Assembly: GCF_014229095.1 (NCBI RefSeq)
Contig: NZ_JAARZC010000002.1
Span: 1-64,000 of the forward strand
DNA length: 64,000 nt
Reading direction: 5' to 3'
Source of the DNA: Listeria cossartiae subsp. cayugensis
Lineage (GTDB): Bacteria; Bacillota; Bacilli; Lactobacillales; Listeriaceae
A program made the position numbers and the translations under genes. The notes beneath the pieces were generated by a model. It was not told where the DNA came from. It ran no database searches and saw nothing but the letters and a program-made list of their open reading frames with translations. Below, one piece after another: positions 41,721 to 52,978 of the stretch; position 1 is the stretch's first letter; every line of letters starts with the position of its first letter.

Positions 41721-44700
41721 ATGACACTTCAAATAATTGCTGGTAGATCAGGAACAGGGAAGACAACTTATTTAATGGATGAAGTTGGAGCGAAAATTAA
41801 ACAAAATTCCAAGACCTATATTTTTATCGTTCCAGACCAAATGACGTTTCAGATGGAGACGAGCTTTTTAAATAAAGAAAATTTAGCGGGTATGCTTGGG
41901 ACACAAATATTCAGCTTTAGTCGTTTGGCATGGAAAATCCTTCAGGAAACAGGTGGATTATCCAAGACTTTTCTAAGTCAAACAGGAATCGAAATGGTTA
42001 TCCGAAAAGCTGCACTTGATCAAAAAGATGAATTAAAGATTTTTTCTAAAGCTACTTCTAGAAAGGGCTTTTATTCAGAGTTAGCAAATTTATTTAAAGA
42101 AATGAAACAAGAAGAAGTTTCTATAGAAGATATGGTTAACAGCGCTACCAATTTGTCTACAAGTGTAAATAGCAAAGTACATGATATTTCACTGATTTAT
42201 CAAAAGTATGAAGAACTTTTAGCGGATAAGTTTCTCGAAAATGAAGACTATTTGAGATTGCTTGCAGAGAAAATTGTAGAAAGCGGTTATCTAAATCAGA
42301 CTGAAATAGTCATTGATGGTTTTACTTCTTTTTCAAAACAAGAACTCTCAGTTATTGGAGAATTAATGCGAAAATGTGATAAAGTGACAGTTTCGCTAAC
42401 TTTAAATGTTCCAGAAATCCAACATGGTTTAGATGAATATAGTATGTTTAAAGCAAGTACAGAAGCTTACTATGCTTTATTAGATTTGGCTAAATCGAAC
42501 GGAATTCAAGTAGAGCAAGATAAGTTTTTCTTAGAAAACAAACGAGCAAAAACAGACTCATTAGAATTTCTAGCAAATGCTTGGGGTCATAATAAATTTA
42601 TGGCTTTCAAAGAAGAACCAAGTAATTTAAAAATTCATCAAGCAAACAATAGACGTGCAGAAATCGAAGGCATAGCACGTGAAATCAGACAACTTGCATT
42701 GAGTGGCTATAGATATCGAGATATGGCCATTTTAACAAGGAATCTTGGAGATTATGATATTTTATGTGAAACAGTGATGGAATCATATGATATCCCAATT
42801 TTTATTGATAAAAAAAGAGCCATGGCCAAACACCCGTTTATTGAGTTTGTTCGTTCCAGCTTAGAGGCTATTATATTTAATTGGAAGTATGAACCTATTT
42901 TTCAAGCAGTTAAAACAGAATTTTTCTTTGATATTACAGATAATTCAAGTGACTTGCGACGTAAATCAGATATACTAGAAAACTATGTACTAGAAAACGG
43001 TATTCAAAATAAATGGAAATGGGAAAAAGAAGGTGATTGGATTTACCGGAAAATTCGGGGACTCTCTACCAATCTATTACCGCAAACGGATGAAGAAATC
43101 CATACACAATCGATTATTAATGAGATGAGAGACTTGATAGTAGCGCCTCTTTCAACATTGGAAAGTAATTTACGCAAAGCGAATACTGGAATGGAATTTG
43201 CGCTAGCACTCTATCATTATTTAGAGCAAGTAAAAGCTGTAGAGCGCTTGGAATCATGGAGACAACGAGCAGAAGAGCAAGGTTATTTAGAACTTGCGAG
43301 AGAACATGAGCAAGCATGGAGTTCCATTTCTGCCCTTTTGGATGAATTTGTAGAGGTCCTAGGCGAGGAAACGTTAGATTTAATTAGCTTTACGGAAATC
43401 ATTACAACTGGCTTAGACGCACTTGAATTTTCGCTTTTACCACCTTCCTTAGATCAAGTCGTTTTAGCTGATATGGAAAATGCAAAGTTGCTAGATATGA
43501 AAGTTATTTTTGCAATTGGAATGAATGATGGTGTTATGCCACTTCGCCAAAAAGATAAAGGTATTCTGTCTGACCAAGATCGAGATGCTTTGCGTGCAGA
43601 AGATAGTAATTTAAAGCCATCTGCTAAAAATAATATTGGTGAAGAAGATTTATTAGCATATAAAATTATTAGTCTACCAAGCGATAAATTATTTCTTAGT
43701 TATCCAGTTGCTGATGAAGAAGGAAAAGTTCTTAGCGAATCAAATTATCTAAGAAAAATAAAAGGTCAGTTTAAAGAATTAAACGAATCGGTTTACTTAA
43801 CAGATCCGAGTTTATTAAGTGATGAAGAACAAAGTAATTATATTCGCTCCAAACAAGCAACATTAGGCTTGTTGACGAGTCAATTACAAATGTACAAACG
43901 AGGTTATCCACTATCTAATGTGTGGTGGGATGCCTATAATAGCTATTTTGAAGATGCCAAAGAATCCAAAATGGCAAAACAAATATTGTCCAGTTTATAT
44001 TATGAAAATAAAACTAAGTCTTTACAAGAAACAACAGCCAAAAATCTATTTGGAGAAACTATTCATGCAAGTGTTTCTCGAATGGAGAAATTTTTCAGTT
44101 GCGAATTCCAACATTTTGCGCAATATGGATTAAAACTAGAAGAAAGAGGTCATTTTCAGTTGCAAGCTGTAGATATGGGAGAGATTTTCCATGGTGCTAT
44201 GGAGTGGATTTCAGCTGAATTAAAGCGAAATAATTTAGACTGGGGCAATTTAACAGAGGAAGAATGTCGACAAATGGCGAAACTGGCGATGACGTTTTTA
44301 GCACCGAAGATTCAGCATGAGATTTTGCTAAGCTCTAAACGAATGGAATACATTCAATATAAGTTACTCCAAATTATAACGAGAGCTACCACAGTCTTAA
44401 ATGAACAAGCCAAAAGTAGCGCATTTCGTCCAGTGGGATTAGAAGTTGATTTTGGGCTAAAAGGAGATATTCCACCATTAAAAATCCCATTACATTCTAA
44501 TAGTGAGCTTCTTTTACAAGGGCGAATTGATAGAATAGATATGGCGGAACAGGATGATCGAACATTCCTTCGAATCATTGATTATAAATCTAGTTCGCAT
44601 GATTTGGCGCTTACTGAGGTCTATTATGGATTAGCGCTACAGATGCTTACGTATTTAGATATTGTTGTAACAAATGCACAGAAAATGATTGGGAAAACTG

Positions 44701-45194
44701 CAGAACCAGCTGGCGTACTGTATTTCCATATGCACAATCAATTTGTGCAAGCGGAGAAGGAATTAAGCGATGAAGCTATCGCAAAAGAATTACAAAAAAG
44801 TTCCAAAATGAAAGGGTTGATTTTGTCAGACCCAGTTGCTGTGTCATTAATGGATACGACACTTGAAAAAGGAAAATCATCCAACATTATTCCAGCCGAA
44901 ATTAAGCAAAATGGTGATTTAAGTGCAAGGTCAAGAACAGCTACAAAAGCAGAATTTGATAAAATGCGCCAATTTGTGCGACATAAATACCAAGAAGCAG
45001 GTAATAAAATACTTGATGGGGCAGTTGCGATTAACCCTTATAAATTAAAAGAAAGAACACCTTGTCAATTTTGTGGTTTCCGTTCTTTCTGCGGATTCGA
45101 TCCATCTTTAACTAGCAATCAATATAGACATTTAACAAATGAAAAGTCAGAAACAATTTTAACAAAAATGGACGTAGAAGGAGGGACGCAGTAG
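41721..45194 (+). CDS. addB: AddB, helicase-nuclease subunit B
   Basis: Subunit B of the AddAB enzyme that resects double-strand breaks and recognises Chi. 1157 aa, normal length. The N-terminus has an intact Walker A-like GRSGTGKT (about 8-15). The C-terminal nuclease has IIDYKSS (about 952). An iron-sulfur cluster is indicated by Cys in [10 protein letters not shown] (about 794) and the trio in [12 protein letters not shown] (about 1115-1126). GGTGAGGG is 5 nt before ATG 41721; an ATG six codons earlier has no site. Followed by addA. Confidence 0.94.
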   Translation: MTLQIIAGRSGTGKTTYLMDEVGAKIKQNSKTYIFIVPDQMTFQMETSFLNKENLAGMLGTQIFSFSRLAWKILQETGGLSKTFLSQTGIEMVIRKAALDQKDELKIFSKATSRKGFYSELANLFKEMKQEEVSIEDMVNSATNLSTSVNSKVHDISLIYQKYEELLADKFLENEDYLRLLAEKIVESGYLNQTEIVIDGFTSFSKQELSVIGELMRKCDKVTVSLTLNVPEIQHGLDEYSMFKASTEAYYALLDLAKSNGIQVEQDKFFLENKRAKTDSLEFLANAWGHNKFMAFKEEPSNLKIHQANNRRAEIEGIAREIRQLALSGYRYRDMAILTRNLGDYDILCETVMESYDIPIFIDKKRAMAKHPFIEFVRSSLEAIIFNWKYEPIFQAVKTEFFFDITDNSSDLRRKSDILENYVLENGIQNKWKWEKEGDWIYRKIRGLSTNLLPQTDEEIHTQSIINEMRDLIVAPLSTLESNLRKANTGMEFALALYHYLEQVKAVERLESWRQRAEEQGYLELAREHEQAWSSISALLDEFVEVLGEETLDLISFTEIITTGLDALEFSLLPPSLDQVVLADMENAKLLDMKVIFAIGMNDGVMPLRQKDKGILSDQDRDALRAEDSNLKPSAKNNIGEEDLLAYKIISLPSDKLFLSYPVADEEGKVLSESNYLRKIKGQFKELNESVYLTDPSLLSDEEQSNYIRSKQATLGLLTSQLQMYKRGYPLSNVWWDAYNSYFEDAKESKMAKQILSSLYYENKTKSLQETTAKNLFGETIHASVSRMEKFFSCEFQHFAQYGLKLEERGHFQLQAVDMGEIFHGAMEWISAELKRNNLDWGNLTEEECRQMAKLAMTFLAPKIQHEILLSSKRMEYIQYKLLQIITRATTVLNEQAKSSAFRPVGLEVDFGLKGDIPPLKIPLHSNSELLLQGRIDRIDMAEQDDRTFLRIIDYKSSSHDLALTEVYYGLALQMLTYLDIVVTNAQKMIGKTAEPAGVLYFHMHNQFVQAEKELSDEAIAKELQKSSKMKGLILSDPVAVSLMDTTLEKGKSSNIIPAEIKQNGDLSARSRTATKAEFDKMRQFVRHKYQEAGNKILDGAVAINPYKLKERTPCQFCGFRSFCGFDPSLTSNQYRHLTNEKSETILTKMDVEGGTQ

Positions 45195-45195
45195 C

Positions 45196-48100
45196 ATGAG
45201 CTTAGATATACCATCAAAACCAACTGATTCTTTATGGACGGATGACCAGTGGAAAGCCATTCAAGCAAAAGGAAATAATGTACTTGTAGCTGCTGCTGCG
45301 GGCTCAGGCAAAACGGCCGTTCTAGTTACTAGGATTATTGAAAGGTTAATAGATGAATCGGCCAATTTAAATGTAGACGAGTTACTTATAGTGACTTTTA
45401 CAAATGCTTCTGCTGCCGAAATGAAATTTAGAATAGGGAAAGGATTGGAGGAAGCTTTAGAACAAAATCCAGATTCTGCCCATTTGAAAAGGCAAGTAGC
45501 TTTACTTAACTATGCTTCTATTTCCACACTCCATTCCTTCTGTTTAGAAATTATTAGAAAATATTATTTTGAAGCAGATATAGATCCAAGTTTTCGCTTG
45601 ATTGAACCAATTGAAAGTAGCATGATTCGAGATGAAGTTTTGGAAGAACAGCTGGAAAGAGAATATAGTATTGAAAATAATGAGGCTTTTTTTCACTTGG
45701 TAGAATCTTTCACCGGAGATCGATCTGATGCAGAGTTACACATGCTAATATCTAAACTCTATGATTTCTCTAGGGCGAATCCAGATCCAAATGCATGGCT
45801 AGCAACAATGGTAGATTTCTACAATACCGAACAAATTACTTCGATTACAGAATTACCCTATTTTCCAATCATTAAAGAAGATATTGAATTAAGAGTTAAT
45901 CAAGCTAAAAATTACTTGTTGAATGCGATAGACTATGCAAACGAAAATGGCGGTCCGGCACCATATTTACCTACATTAGAAAATGATTTAGCTCAAATCA
46001 ATACATTATCCGCGTTGGATTGGACTAGCTGGGAGAATCTACAGTTAGCTACCGAAAGCATTGATTTCAAACGAATTCCAACACTCAAAAATAAAAGTGA
46101 TTATGATGAAACTTATGTTGAAGAAACAAAAAAATTCCGAGATGCTGCAAAAAAAGAAATTAAAAACATCGCGATAGATTGGTTTTCGAGAGCAGAGACC
46201 AATTATTTGGCGGATTTAGAAAAAATGAAACCAGACATTCAAACTTTGAGTGAATTAGTAAAAAGTTTCGCCAAGAATTTCTTTGAAGAAAAACAACAAC
46301 GAGGCGTATTGGATTTTAATGATTTAGAACATTTAGCATTAAAAATTTTATTAAAAGACAATGAAGCGTCGGAAGTTGCTCGCAATTATCAAAAACAATT
46401 TAAAGAAGTATTAATCGATGAATATCAAGATACTAATATGGTCCAAGAAACCATCTTACGCCTTGTAACTAATCCAGATGATAAGCATGGAAATTTATTT
46501 ATGGTTGGAGATGTAAAGCAATCTATTTATCGGTTCCGTTTAGCCGAGCCAACTTTATTTATGACGAAGTATCAAGCATATCAGCAAGACGGTAATGGAA
46601 CTGGGATACGTATTGATTTATCACAAAATTTCAGAAGTAGAAAAGAAGTGTTAGATGCAACTAATTTTATCTTCCATCAATTGATGGATAGGCATATTGC
46701 GGAAATTGACTATGATACAGCGGCAGAGTTGACTTTAGGCGCAAGTTTTCCAGAAACAAATGAAATGGCAACGGAACTTTTATTGATTGATATGAAATCA
46801 GAAGAAAAAGAAACAGAAGATGAATTATCACCACAAGAATTGCAGAAAAGCCAAGTAGAATCACGCGCAATTGCCACGGAAATTAGAGAAATGATAGATA
46901 ACAAGTTTCCTATTTATGATAAAAAACTAAAGCAGAACAGACCTATTCAATACCGAGATATAGTTATTTTAGCGCGAGCGATGACGAGTGCTCCGGATAT
47001 GGAAGAAGCGATGAAAGTTCAAGATATTCCATTCTATGCTAATAATAATTCTGGCTATTTTGAAACGACAGAAGTAGCCACGATGATTGCGCTTATGAAA
47101 GTAATCGACAATCCGTATCAAGATATCCCTTTAGCGGCTGTACTACGTTCACCGATAATCGGCTTAAATGAAGAAGAACTAGGACAAGTACGTATGGCGA
47201 AGAAAAATGGCTATTTCTTTGATGCTTTATTAGCATATAAGGATATAACCGTTTCAGAAACAGCAGATAAAATAAGTGACTTTATTCAGCAACTAAACAC
47301 TTGGCGTGAATTATCTATCCGAGAAAATTTAACTTCTTTAATTTGGCAAATTTATCAAGAAACGAACTTCTATGAATTTGTCGGTGGGTTACCTGGTGGC
47401 AAACAGCGCCAAGCTAATTTACGAGCATTGTATGATCGTGCGAATCAATACGAAAAGACTTCCTTCCGTGGCTTATTCCGTTTTGTTCGCTTTGTCGAGC
47501 GTTTGGAAGTTAGGGGTGATGATCTGGGAACAGCAAAAACACTTGGTGAAAAAGAAGATGTCGTTCGGATGATGACTATCCATGCAAGCAAAGGACTAGA
47601 ATTTCCCGTGGTGATCATCTCTGGACTCAGCAGGAAATTTAATATGCGTGATATCTATAGTAAAACACTGCTAGACAAAGATTATGGCTTTGCATCTAAT
47701 TATCGAGATATCCAGAAAATGATTGTTTATCCGACTATTATGCAACAAGCGATTAAACAAAAAAAATCTCGCGAAATGATTGCGGAAGAAATGCGTGTTT
47801 TATACGTTGCCCTCACTCGTGCGGAAGAAAAGTTGATTTTGACGGCTACTGTACCAGATTTTGAAAAAACAAGTAAAAACTGGTTGCAAGTTGCCAAAGG
47901 GAAAGAAACTATTCTACCAGCAGCAACTAGAGCGAAGGCGAAGTGTTATTTGGATTGGATAGGGAACGCGACTATTAGACATGAAAGTTTTAAAGATTTA
48001 TTGTGTGAAGAAATGATTCAAACGCTTCCGACAGATATGAAGCTCCAGATTGAAATCAAAACAAAAGAAATGTTTTTAGAAAATGAGCAAGAAAGATCAG

Positions 48101-48903
48101 AATCGGATAATTGGATGGAAAACATAAAGGGACATCAACCAGTACCTGTCCACAGCCCTTATAAAGACGAAATTCAGCGATATATGAACTATGAGTACGG
48201 AAACGAGGCAGCGACAGAAATTCGCGCTAAACAGTCTGTAACAGAGCTTAAACGACAATTCTCTTTGCAAGATAGCTGGAGTGATACCACCTTACTAAAA
48301 GAATTCCAAAAAGTATCACTAGATAGACCCAAATTTTTGCAACAAAATAAGTTGTCTGCCACAGAAATTGGTACAGCAATGCATACCCTTATGCAAGCAG
48401 TTCCGCTAGAGGGGCAACCGGTGAAGGAAGACTTAGAGCACCTTTTACAAACGATGCGTGAAAAAGATATCTTAACTGAGGCGCAAATTAAAGCAATCAA
48501 TATACAACAAATAATCGGTTTCTTTGAATCGCCATTAGGAAAAACAATGTTACAGAAAAAAAATCTAGTCAAGCGCGAAGTACCTTTCAGTTATTTGCTC
48601 CCTGTATCCAAACTATATGAACAAGCCGATATAGACGAACATGTACTCATTCAAGGTGTTGTTGATAGTATGATTGAAGAGGAAGAATCCATTATTTTAA
48701 TTGACTATAAAACAGATAAAATAGAAGGGCGCTACGCGGATTGGGAAGCTGCTGAAAAAGTAATGAAAGAACGATATCAAATACAGATTAAGCTTTATGC
48801 AGAAGCAATCCAAGCTATTACTGGGAAAAAAGTAACGAAAGCATATCTATATTTCTTCGATGGACAACATATATGTCAAATAAACACAAAGGAAGGTCTT
48901 TAA
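45196..48903 (+). CDS. addA: AddA, helicase-nuclease subunit A
   Basis: UvrD-type helicase and nuclease of 1235 aa forming the AddAB complex with the product of the preceding gene. Walker A is AAAGSGKT (about 34-41), helicase motif II is VLIDEYQDTN (about 403), motif III GDVKQSIYRFR, motif VI VLYVALTRAEEK (about 870). The C-terminal nuclease motif is LIDYKTDK (about 1173). AGGAGGGAC precedes the ATG, one base after the addB stop. Confidence 0.95.
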   Translation: MSLDIPSKPTDSLWTDDQWKAIQAKGNNVLVAAAAGSGKTAVLVTRIIERLIDESANLNVDELLIVTFTNASAAEMKFRIGKGLEEALEQNPDSAHLKRQVALLNYASISTLHSFCLEIIRKYYFEADIDPSFRLIEPIESSMIRDEVLEEQLEREYSIENNEAFFHLVESFTGDRSDAELHMLISKLYDFSRANPDPNAWLATMVDFYNTEQITSITELPYFPIIKEDIELRVNQAKNYLLNAIDYANENGGPAPYLPTLENDLAQINTLSALDWTSWENLQLATESIDFKRIPTLKNKSDYDETYVEETKKFRDAAKKEIKNIAIDWFSRAETNYLADLEKMKPDIQTLSELVKSFAKNFFEEKQQRGVLDFNDLEHLALKILLKDNEASEVARNYQKQFKEVLIDEYQDTNMVQETILRLVTNPDDKHGNLFMVGDVKQSIYRFRLAEPTLFMTKYQAYQQDGNGTGIRIDLSQNFRSRKEVLDATNFIFHQLMDRHIAEIDYDTAAELTLGASFPETNEMATELLLIDMKSEEKETEDELSPQELQKSQVESRAIATEIREMIDNKFPIYDKKLKQNRPIQYRDIVILARAMTSAPDMEEAMKVQDIPFYANNNSGYFETTEVATMIALMKVIDNPYQDIPLAAVLRSPIIGLNEEELGQVRMAKKNGYFFDALLAYKDITVSETADKISDFIQQLNTWRELSIRENLTSLIWQIYQETNFYEFVGGLPGGKQRQANLRALYDRANQYEKTSFRGLFRFVRFVERLEVRGDDLGTAKTLGEKEDVVRMMTIHASKGLEFPVVIISGLSRKFNMRDIYSKTLLDKDYGFASNYRDIQKMIVYPTIMQQAIKQKKSREMIAEEMRVLYVALTRAEEKLILTATVPDFEKTSKNWLQVAKGKETILPAATRAKAKCYLDWIGNATIRHESFKDLLCEEMIQTLPTDMKLQIEIKTKEMFLENEQERSESDNWMENIKGHQPVPVHSPYKDEIQRYMNYEYGNEAATEIRAKQSVTELKRQFSLQDSWSDTTLLKEFQKVSLDRPKFLQQNKLSATEIGTAMHTLMQAVPLEGQPVKEDLEHLLQTMREKDILTEAQIKAINIQQIIGFFESPLGKTMLQKKNLVKREVPFSYLLPVSKLYEQADIDEHVLIQGVVDSMIEEEESIILIDYKTDKIEGRYADWEAAEKVMKERYQIQIKLYAEAIQAITGKKVTKAYLYFFDGQHICQINTKEGL

Positions 48904-49752
48904 ATGAAATGGTTGAGTTATCTGTATCAAGGGAACATTGAATATGGCCTGTTAGCACCTGAAAGTAAAATTATCCCTGCAAAAACAATTTTTGCAAATC
49001 CACCAGCGACCCTTTTGGATTTCATTAAAGAAAAACCAACACTTCCTGTATTACAAGAAATGCATGGCAATATCGATTTAGCTGATGTGGAAATTCAAAT
49101 TCCTTTTACACCACCAAATAATATCATCGCTATTGGAAAAAATTATTATAATCATGTGTTGGAAATGGGAAGTAAAGAAGATGTTCCGGAGCAAATTCTT
49201 GTATTTACAAAAAGTGCTAATAGTTTATTGCCTCACAACGGTCAGATTGAGCTTCATCAAAAGGTAACCGAGCAACTCGATTACGAAGGGGAACTCGCGG
49301 TTATTATAGGAAAAGAAGTCAGAGATATATCCGAAAAAGAAGCATTATCTGCTATTTTTGGATTCACTATTTTAAATGATGTTACAGCTCGAGACCTTCA
49401 GAAAAAACATAAACAGTTTTATATTGGGAAAAGCCTTGATGCAAGTTGTCCGATTGGTCCGTATGTACTTGAAAATGATTCAAGCGAAGAACTTACTTTC
49501 CATATTGAGACGAGAGTGAATGGTGACGTGAGGCAATCGGACTCTACAGATAAGTTTATATTTAACTTGGCTCGAATTATTTCGGATCTATCAAAAGGAC
49601 ATACGCTAATTCCTGGTGATATAATAGCTACGGGAACTCCAAGTGGTGTAGGTAAGGGGATGAACCCTCCAACGTTTCTACAGGACGGGGACATTGTTGA
49701 AATTACTATCGATAAAATTGGAACATTAACTAATCAAGTAAGAAAATCTTAA
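48904..49752 (+). CDS. Fumarylacetoacetate hydrolase family protein
   Basis: FAH-family enzyme of 282 aa, a fold used for acylpyruvate hydrolysis and related C-C bond cleavages. The catalytic region [15 protein letters not shown] (about 76-90), [18 protein letters not shown] with metal-binding Glu (about 123-140) and [16 protein letters not shown] (about 238-253) are present. The substrate is unknown; in B. subtilis YisK is a relative. Starts directly after the addA stop with AAAGGAAGG before it, so co-transcribed. Confidence 0.85.
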   Translation: MKWLSYLYQGNIEYGLLAPESKIIPAKTIFANPPATLLDFIKEKPTLPVLQEMHGNIDLADVEIQIPFTPPNNIIAIGKNYYNHVLEMGSKEDVPEQILVFTKSANSLLPHNGQIELHQKVTEQLDYEGELAVIIGKEVRDISEKEALSAIFGFTILNDVTARDLQKKHKQFYIGKSLDASCPIGPYVLENDSSEELTFHIETRVNGDVRQSDSTDKFIFNLARIISDLSKGHTLIPGDIIATGTPSGVGKGMNPPTFLQDGDIVEITIDKIGTLTNQVRKS

Positions 49753-49771
49753 AAAGGAAGAAGGAATTATT

Positions 49772-50134
49772 ATGTGGGGTTATATTCATTTAATTTCTTG
49801 GGTAGCCATTGTTGTATTAACAGTTACAGCTTTACTCATTTATTCCAAATCAGCAAAAAGTTTTACGATGTTACAAATGATTAATCGCGTTTTTTATATT
49901 CTCGTTATATTAAGTGGAATTATGATGGTACAGTACAGCGTGGAACAAAGTTGGATTCTAGCGATATTTAAAATTCTAATGGGGATTATTGTGATTGGTG
50001 TTGTGGAGATGCTACTTAGTTATCGAAAACAACAAAAACCGACCGGCATGTTTTTAATGATTTTTGTTATTGTGGTAGTAATTACAGTATCGCTGGGCTT
50101 CTATTTATCAGGCGGATATCCATTATTTAACTAA
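49772..50134 (+). CDS. yisL: YisL-family membrane protein (DUF1516)
   Basis: Four-helix membrane protein of 120 aa, similar in length and pattern to B. subtilis YisL, which lies next to yisK and addAB there too. Function unknown. AAAAAGGAAGAAGG precedes the ATG. Confidence 0.75.
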   Translation: MWGYIHLISWVAIVVLTVTALLIYSKSAKSFTMLQMINRVFYILVILSGIMMVQYSVEQSWILAIFKILMGIIVIGVVEMLLSYRKQQKPTGMFLMIFVIVVVITVSLGFYLSGGYPLFN

Positions 50135-50217
50135 AAATCAAAAAAATAATGAAAAAGACTTCTCTTTTCTCTGGAAAGTTGGTATGTTATGTTAGGGCCA
50201 AAAAAGGAGAGAAGAAA

Positions 50218-51120
50218 ATGAGTTCAAAAATAGTATATAGAGAATATGCTAAAAAAACCGCCATTGCGATTATAGCAGCACTTTTAAATGCAATTGGCAT
50301 GAACTTCTTTTTAATACCAGCACAAGTTTACGCTGCTGGATTAAATGGGGTTGCACAACTAGGTTCAGACATGTTACGTGATTCAATGAATATTTCAATT
50401 TCGACAGGGCTGCTTGTTCTGTTATTAAATATTCCAGTGGCAATTTTAGGCTGGTTAAAAGTAGGGAAATCCTTTACTGTTTTCAGCTTTTTGACAGTTG
50501 CTTTTATGTCTTTTTTCTTGATTGTTATTCCAGAAGTGCAAGTGTCCAACGATATTTTGCTTAATGCGATTTTTGGGGCGTTAATTGCTTCTGTAGGTAT
50601 TGGTTTGGCTTTGAAATTCGGTATTTCTACTGGTGGACTAGATATCGTAGCAATGTACATAACAATTAAGACCGGGCGTTCTTTCGGAAAGTATTTCTTG
50701 CTTCTAAATGGGGTTATTATAATTGTGGCAGGGTTCGCGTATGATTGGACATTCGCGCTCTATACGCTCATTTCTTTGTATGTTCAAAGTAGAGTGATTG
50801 ATATTATTCATACGAGACATCAGAAATTAACAGTGATGATTATGACGCAACACTCCGAAACCGTTATTAAAGCAATTCATGAAAATATGGTGCGGGGCAT
50901 TACAGTTGTAGATGCGATGGGCGGTTACTCAAAAGAAGATGTGGCGATGCTGATTATGGTAATCACGCGTTATGAATTATATGATATTACGCATATTGTC
51001 GGAGAATTCGACCCTAAAGCCTTTATTAATGTCATGGAAACCTCTAGCGTGTTCGGTGATTTCCGTTCTGAAGCAGACCAAAAATTGGCAATGGCAATGT
51101 ACAAAAATAAAATGATGTAA
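50218..51120 (+). CDS. YitT-family membrane protein (DUF161/DUF2179)
   Basis: 300-aa protein with about five membrane helices (residues 15-195, DUF161) and a cytosolic C-terminal DUF2179 domain (about 215-295, QKLTVMIMTQHSETVIKAIH). Function not established. AAAAAAGGAGAGAAGAAA precedes ATG 50218; the frame is open for 23 more codons upstream without a ribosome site. Converges on the Cof-type HAD gene. Confidence 0.85.
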   Translation: MSSKIVYREYAKKTAIAIIAALLNAIGMNFFLIPAQVYAAGLNGVAQLGSDMLRDSMNISISTGLLVLLLNIPVAILGWLKVGKSFTVFSFLTVAFMSFFLIVIPEVQVSNDILLNAIFGALIASVGIGLALKFGISTGGLDIVAMYITIKTGRSFGKYFLLLNGVIIIVAGFAYDWTFALYTLISLYVQSRVIDIIHTRHQKLTVMIMTQHSETVIKAIHENMVRGITVVDAMGGYSKEDVAMLIMVITRYELYDITHIVGEFDPKAFINVMETSSVFGDFRSEADQKLAMAMYKNKMM

Positions 51121-51197
51121 AAAAGCTGCAAGGTAATGGCTCTTGAACCAAAAATTAGAACTCCTAACTTTTGTAAGACCATACTTGCAGCTTTTTA
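51119..51197. terminator. Bidirectional terminator with an unusually large loop
   Basis: AAAAAGCTGCAAG (from 51120) pairs with CTTGCAGCTTTTT (51184-51196), with an extra ATGG/CCAT pairing inside. The remaining loop is about 40 nt. It lies between convergent yitT-like and HAD genes. Confidence 0.7.
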
Positions 51198-52010
51198 TTA
51201 TAAGTGTAAATTTTCTTCTAAATATAGAGCGATGCCATCATCTTGGTTAGAGGCGGTTACGACGTTCGCTACGTTTTTTACAGATTCAGCAGCATTTCCC
51301 ATTGCAACACCAACACCTGCATAATCTAGCATTTGTAAATCATTCGTTTCATCACCGAATGCAATGATATCTTTACGATCAAAGCCTAGTGTTTTGGCAG
51401 CAGCTTGAACACCGATTGCTTTGTGGATACCAAATTTAATAATTTCTACTGCAGGCCAAGCGGATGCGCCCCAGGTATGGTGGGAAATAACGCCAGAAAG
51501 TGATTCATCTAAATGTTTGCTGATTAAATCTAGTTGATCCATTTTCCCGAAAAATAATAAGGAAGTAGCATCAGATTGAATAGCGTCACGGATATTTCCA
51601 AATACAATATTTTCCGTACCTAAATGGAATGTTTCAGGGACACTGTTGTTGTGTTCTTTCAAAAAGACATTATCCTGTACTTCGGCTGCGATATTATCTA
51701 ATGCAAAGCCGTTGGAGAAATCAAGTAATTCGTGAACAACGTGTAAATCAATGGCATGATGGTATCCTTCAGCAAATGTAGTGAGTCTAGGATGATGATA
51801 GACAGCGCCGTTGAAATTAACAATCGGTGTGGTTAATCCAAGTTCGTGATAGTAAGAACCACTAATTCGGTATGGACGGCCTGTTGCAATCATTACTTCA
51901 TGGCCAGCCATGCGTGCTTTTTCTAGCGTATTTTTTGTATGCGAGGAGATAGTTAGATCATCTCTAAGTGTTGTGCCGTCAAGGTCTAGTACGATTAATT
52001 TTTTAGACAT
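51198..52010 (-). CDS. Cof-type HAD hydrolase
   Basis: HAD IIB phosphatase of 270 aa. Motif I VLDLDGTTL (about 7-15), motif II MIATGRPYR, and GIHKAIGVQ / IIAFGDETNDLQML (about 207-230) are intact. The substrate is unknown (sugar phosphates or flavin/PLP phosphates in relatives). AAAGGAGCAAACT precedes the ATG. Single gene. Confidence 0.87.
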   Translation of the reverse strand: MSKKLIVLDLDGTTLRDDLTISSHTKNTLEKARMAGHEVMIATGRPYRISGSYYHELGLTTPIVNFNGAVYHHPRLTTFAEGYHHAIDLHVVHELLDFSNGFALDNIAAEVQDNVFLKEHNNSVPETFHLGTENIVFGNIRDAIQSDATSLLFFGKMDQLDLISKHLDESLSGVISHHTWGASAWPAVEIIKFGIHKAIGVQAAAKTLGFDRKDIIAFGDETNDLQMLDYAGVGVAMGNAAESVKNVANVVTASNQDDGIALYLEENLHL

Positions 52011-52161
52011 AGTTTGCTCCTTTAATTCATATGGTTGGTTGAAAACTGCCCCTTCATGCTAAAATAAGGGCACACATTAATGATAGACGTTAATCACAAA
52101 TTTGTAAATGATTCTGACCTTTACAATAGCTTAATAAACCTTATAGAAATGAGGCTTCACA

Positions 52162-52914
52162 ATGATTCAAGTAGAAAATGAACAAATTGCGGGAATACCA
52201 GTTTTACATATTAGCAACAGCGAAAATGCTGATAAAATGTTACCAACAATCATTTTTTATCATGGTTTTACTTCTCAAAAAGAACTGTATTTACATTATG
52301 GTTATTTACTTGCACAGCGCGGCTTTCGAGTGGTGTTACCAGATGCGAAGTTACACGGGGAACGTCTTCAAGGAGCGAATCCAGAAGATCAAGCTACGTT
52401 CTTTTGGGATGTGATAGAAACGAATATCAAGGAATTCCCGTTAATTACAAATGAACTAATTAAAGCTGGGAAAACGGATCCGAATCGTATTGGTGTTGGC
52501 GGAGTTTCGATGGGGGCTATAACTTCTCTAGGACTTCTTGGGCAACATGAAGATATTAAAGTGGCAGTTAGTTTAATGGGGAGCGCATATTACGTTGATT
52601 TTGCTAAGGAGCTATCTAAATATGCATTGGCGCAAGGATTAACATTCCCTTATGACGTTGATGAGCGAATTTTATCCTTACAAAAATACGACTTAACTCA
52701 AAATATTACTAAAATAAACAACCGTCCATTGCTACTTTGGCACGGAAAAAAAGATGATGTTGTACCATTTGCTTATAGTGAAAAATTATATCAAACACTT
52801 GTGGAAGAAAGTTTGGCGGATAATGTACAATTTATCATTGACGATAATGCGAAACATAAAGTTTCCGTCGAAGGAATGCTGCAAGGAGTTAGTTTTTTCG
52901 AGAAATTCTTATAA
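52162..52914 (+). CDS. Alpha/beta hydrolase (YitV-like esterase)
   Basis: Serine hydrolase of 250 aa. The oxyanion segment is FYHGFTSQKE, the nucleophile elbow is GVGGVSMGAI (Ser about 118), acid in HGKKDDVVPF (about 197-206) and the catalytic His in NAKHKVS (near residue 235). Related to B. subtilis YitV and dienelactone-type hydrolases; the substrate is unknown. AATGAGGCTTCACA precedes the ATG. Confidence 0.85.
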   Translation: MIQVENEQIAGIPVLHISNSENADKMLPTIIFYHGFTSQKELYLHYGYLLAQRGFRVVLPDAKLHGERLQGANPEDQATFFWDVIETNIKEFPLITNELIKAGKTDPNRIGVGGVSMGAITSLGLLGQHEDIKVAVSLMGSAYYVDFAKELSKYALAQGLTFPYDVDERILSLQKYDLTQNITKINNRPLLLWHGKKDDVVPFAYSEKLYQTLVEESLADNVQFIIDDNAKHKVSVEGMLQGVSFFEKFL

Positions 52915-52942
52915 TGAAAATCATTCTCATATATGATACAAT
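52910..52942 (+). promoter_or_regulatory. Fur-like box and promoter of the sufT-like gene
   Basis: TATAATGAAAATCATTCTC (52910-52928) matches the 19-bp Fur consensus at 16 positions by eye and covers the -35 region of an extended -10 promoter (TGATACAAT, 52934-52942). It overlaps the stop codon of the hydrolase gene. PerR sites are similar, but the match is somewhat lower. Confidence 0.55.
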
Positions 52943-52978
52943 AAGTGTACAAAATTGCAAAAAGGAGGCATATGCTTC

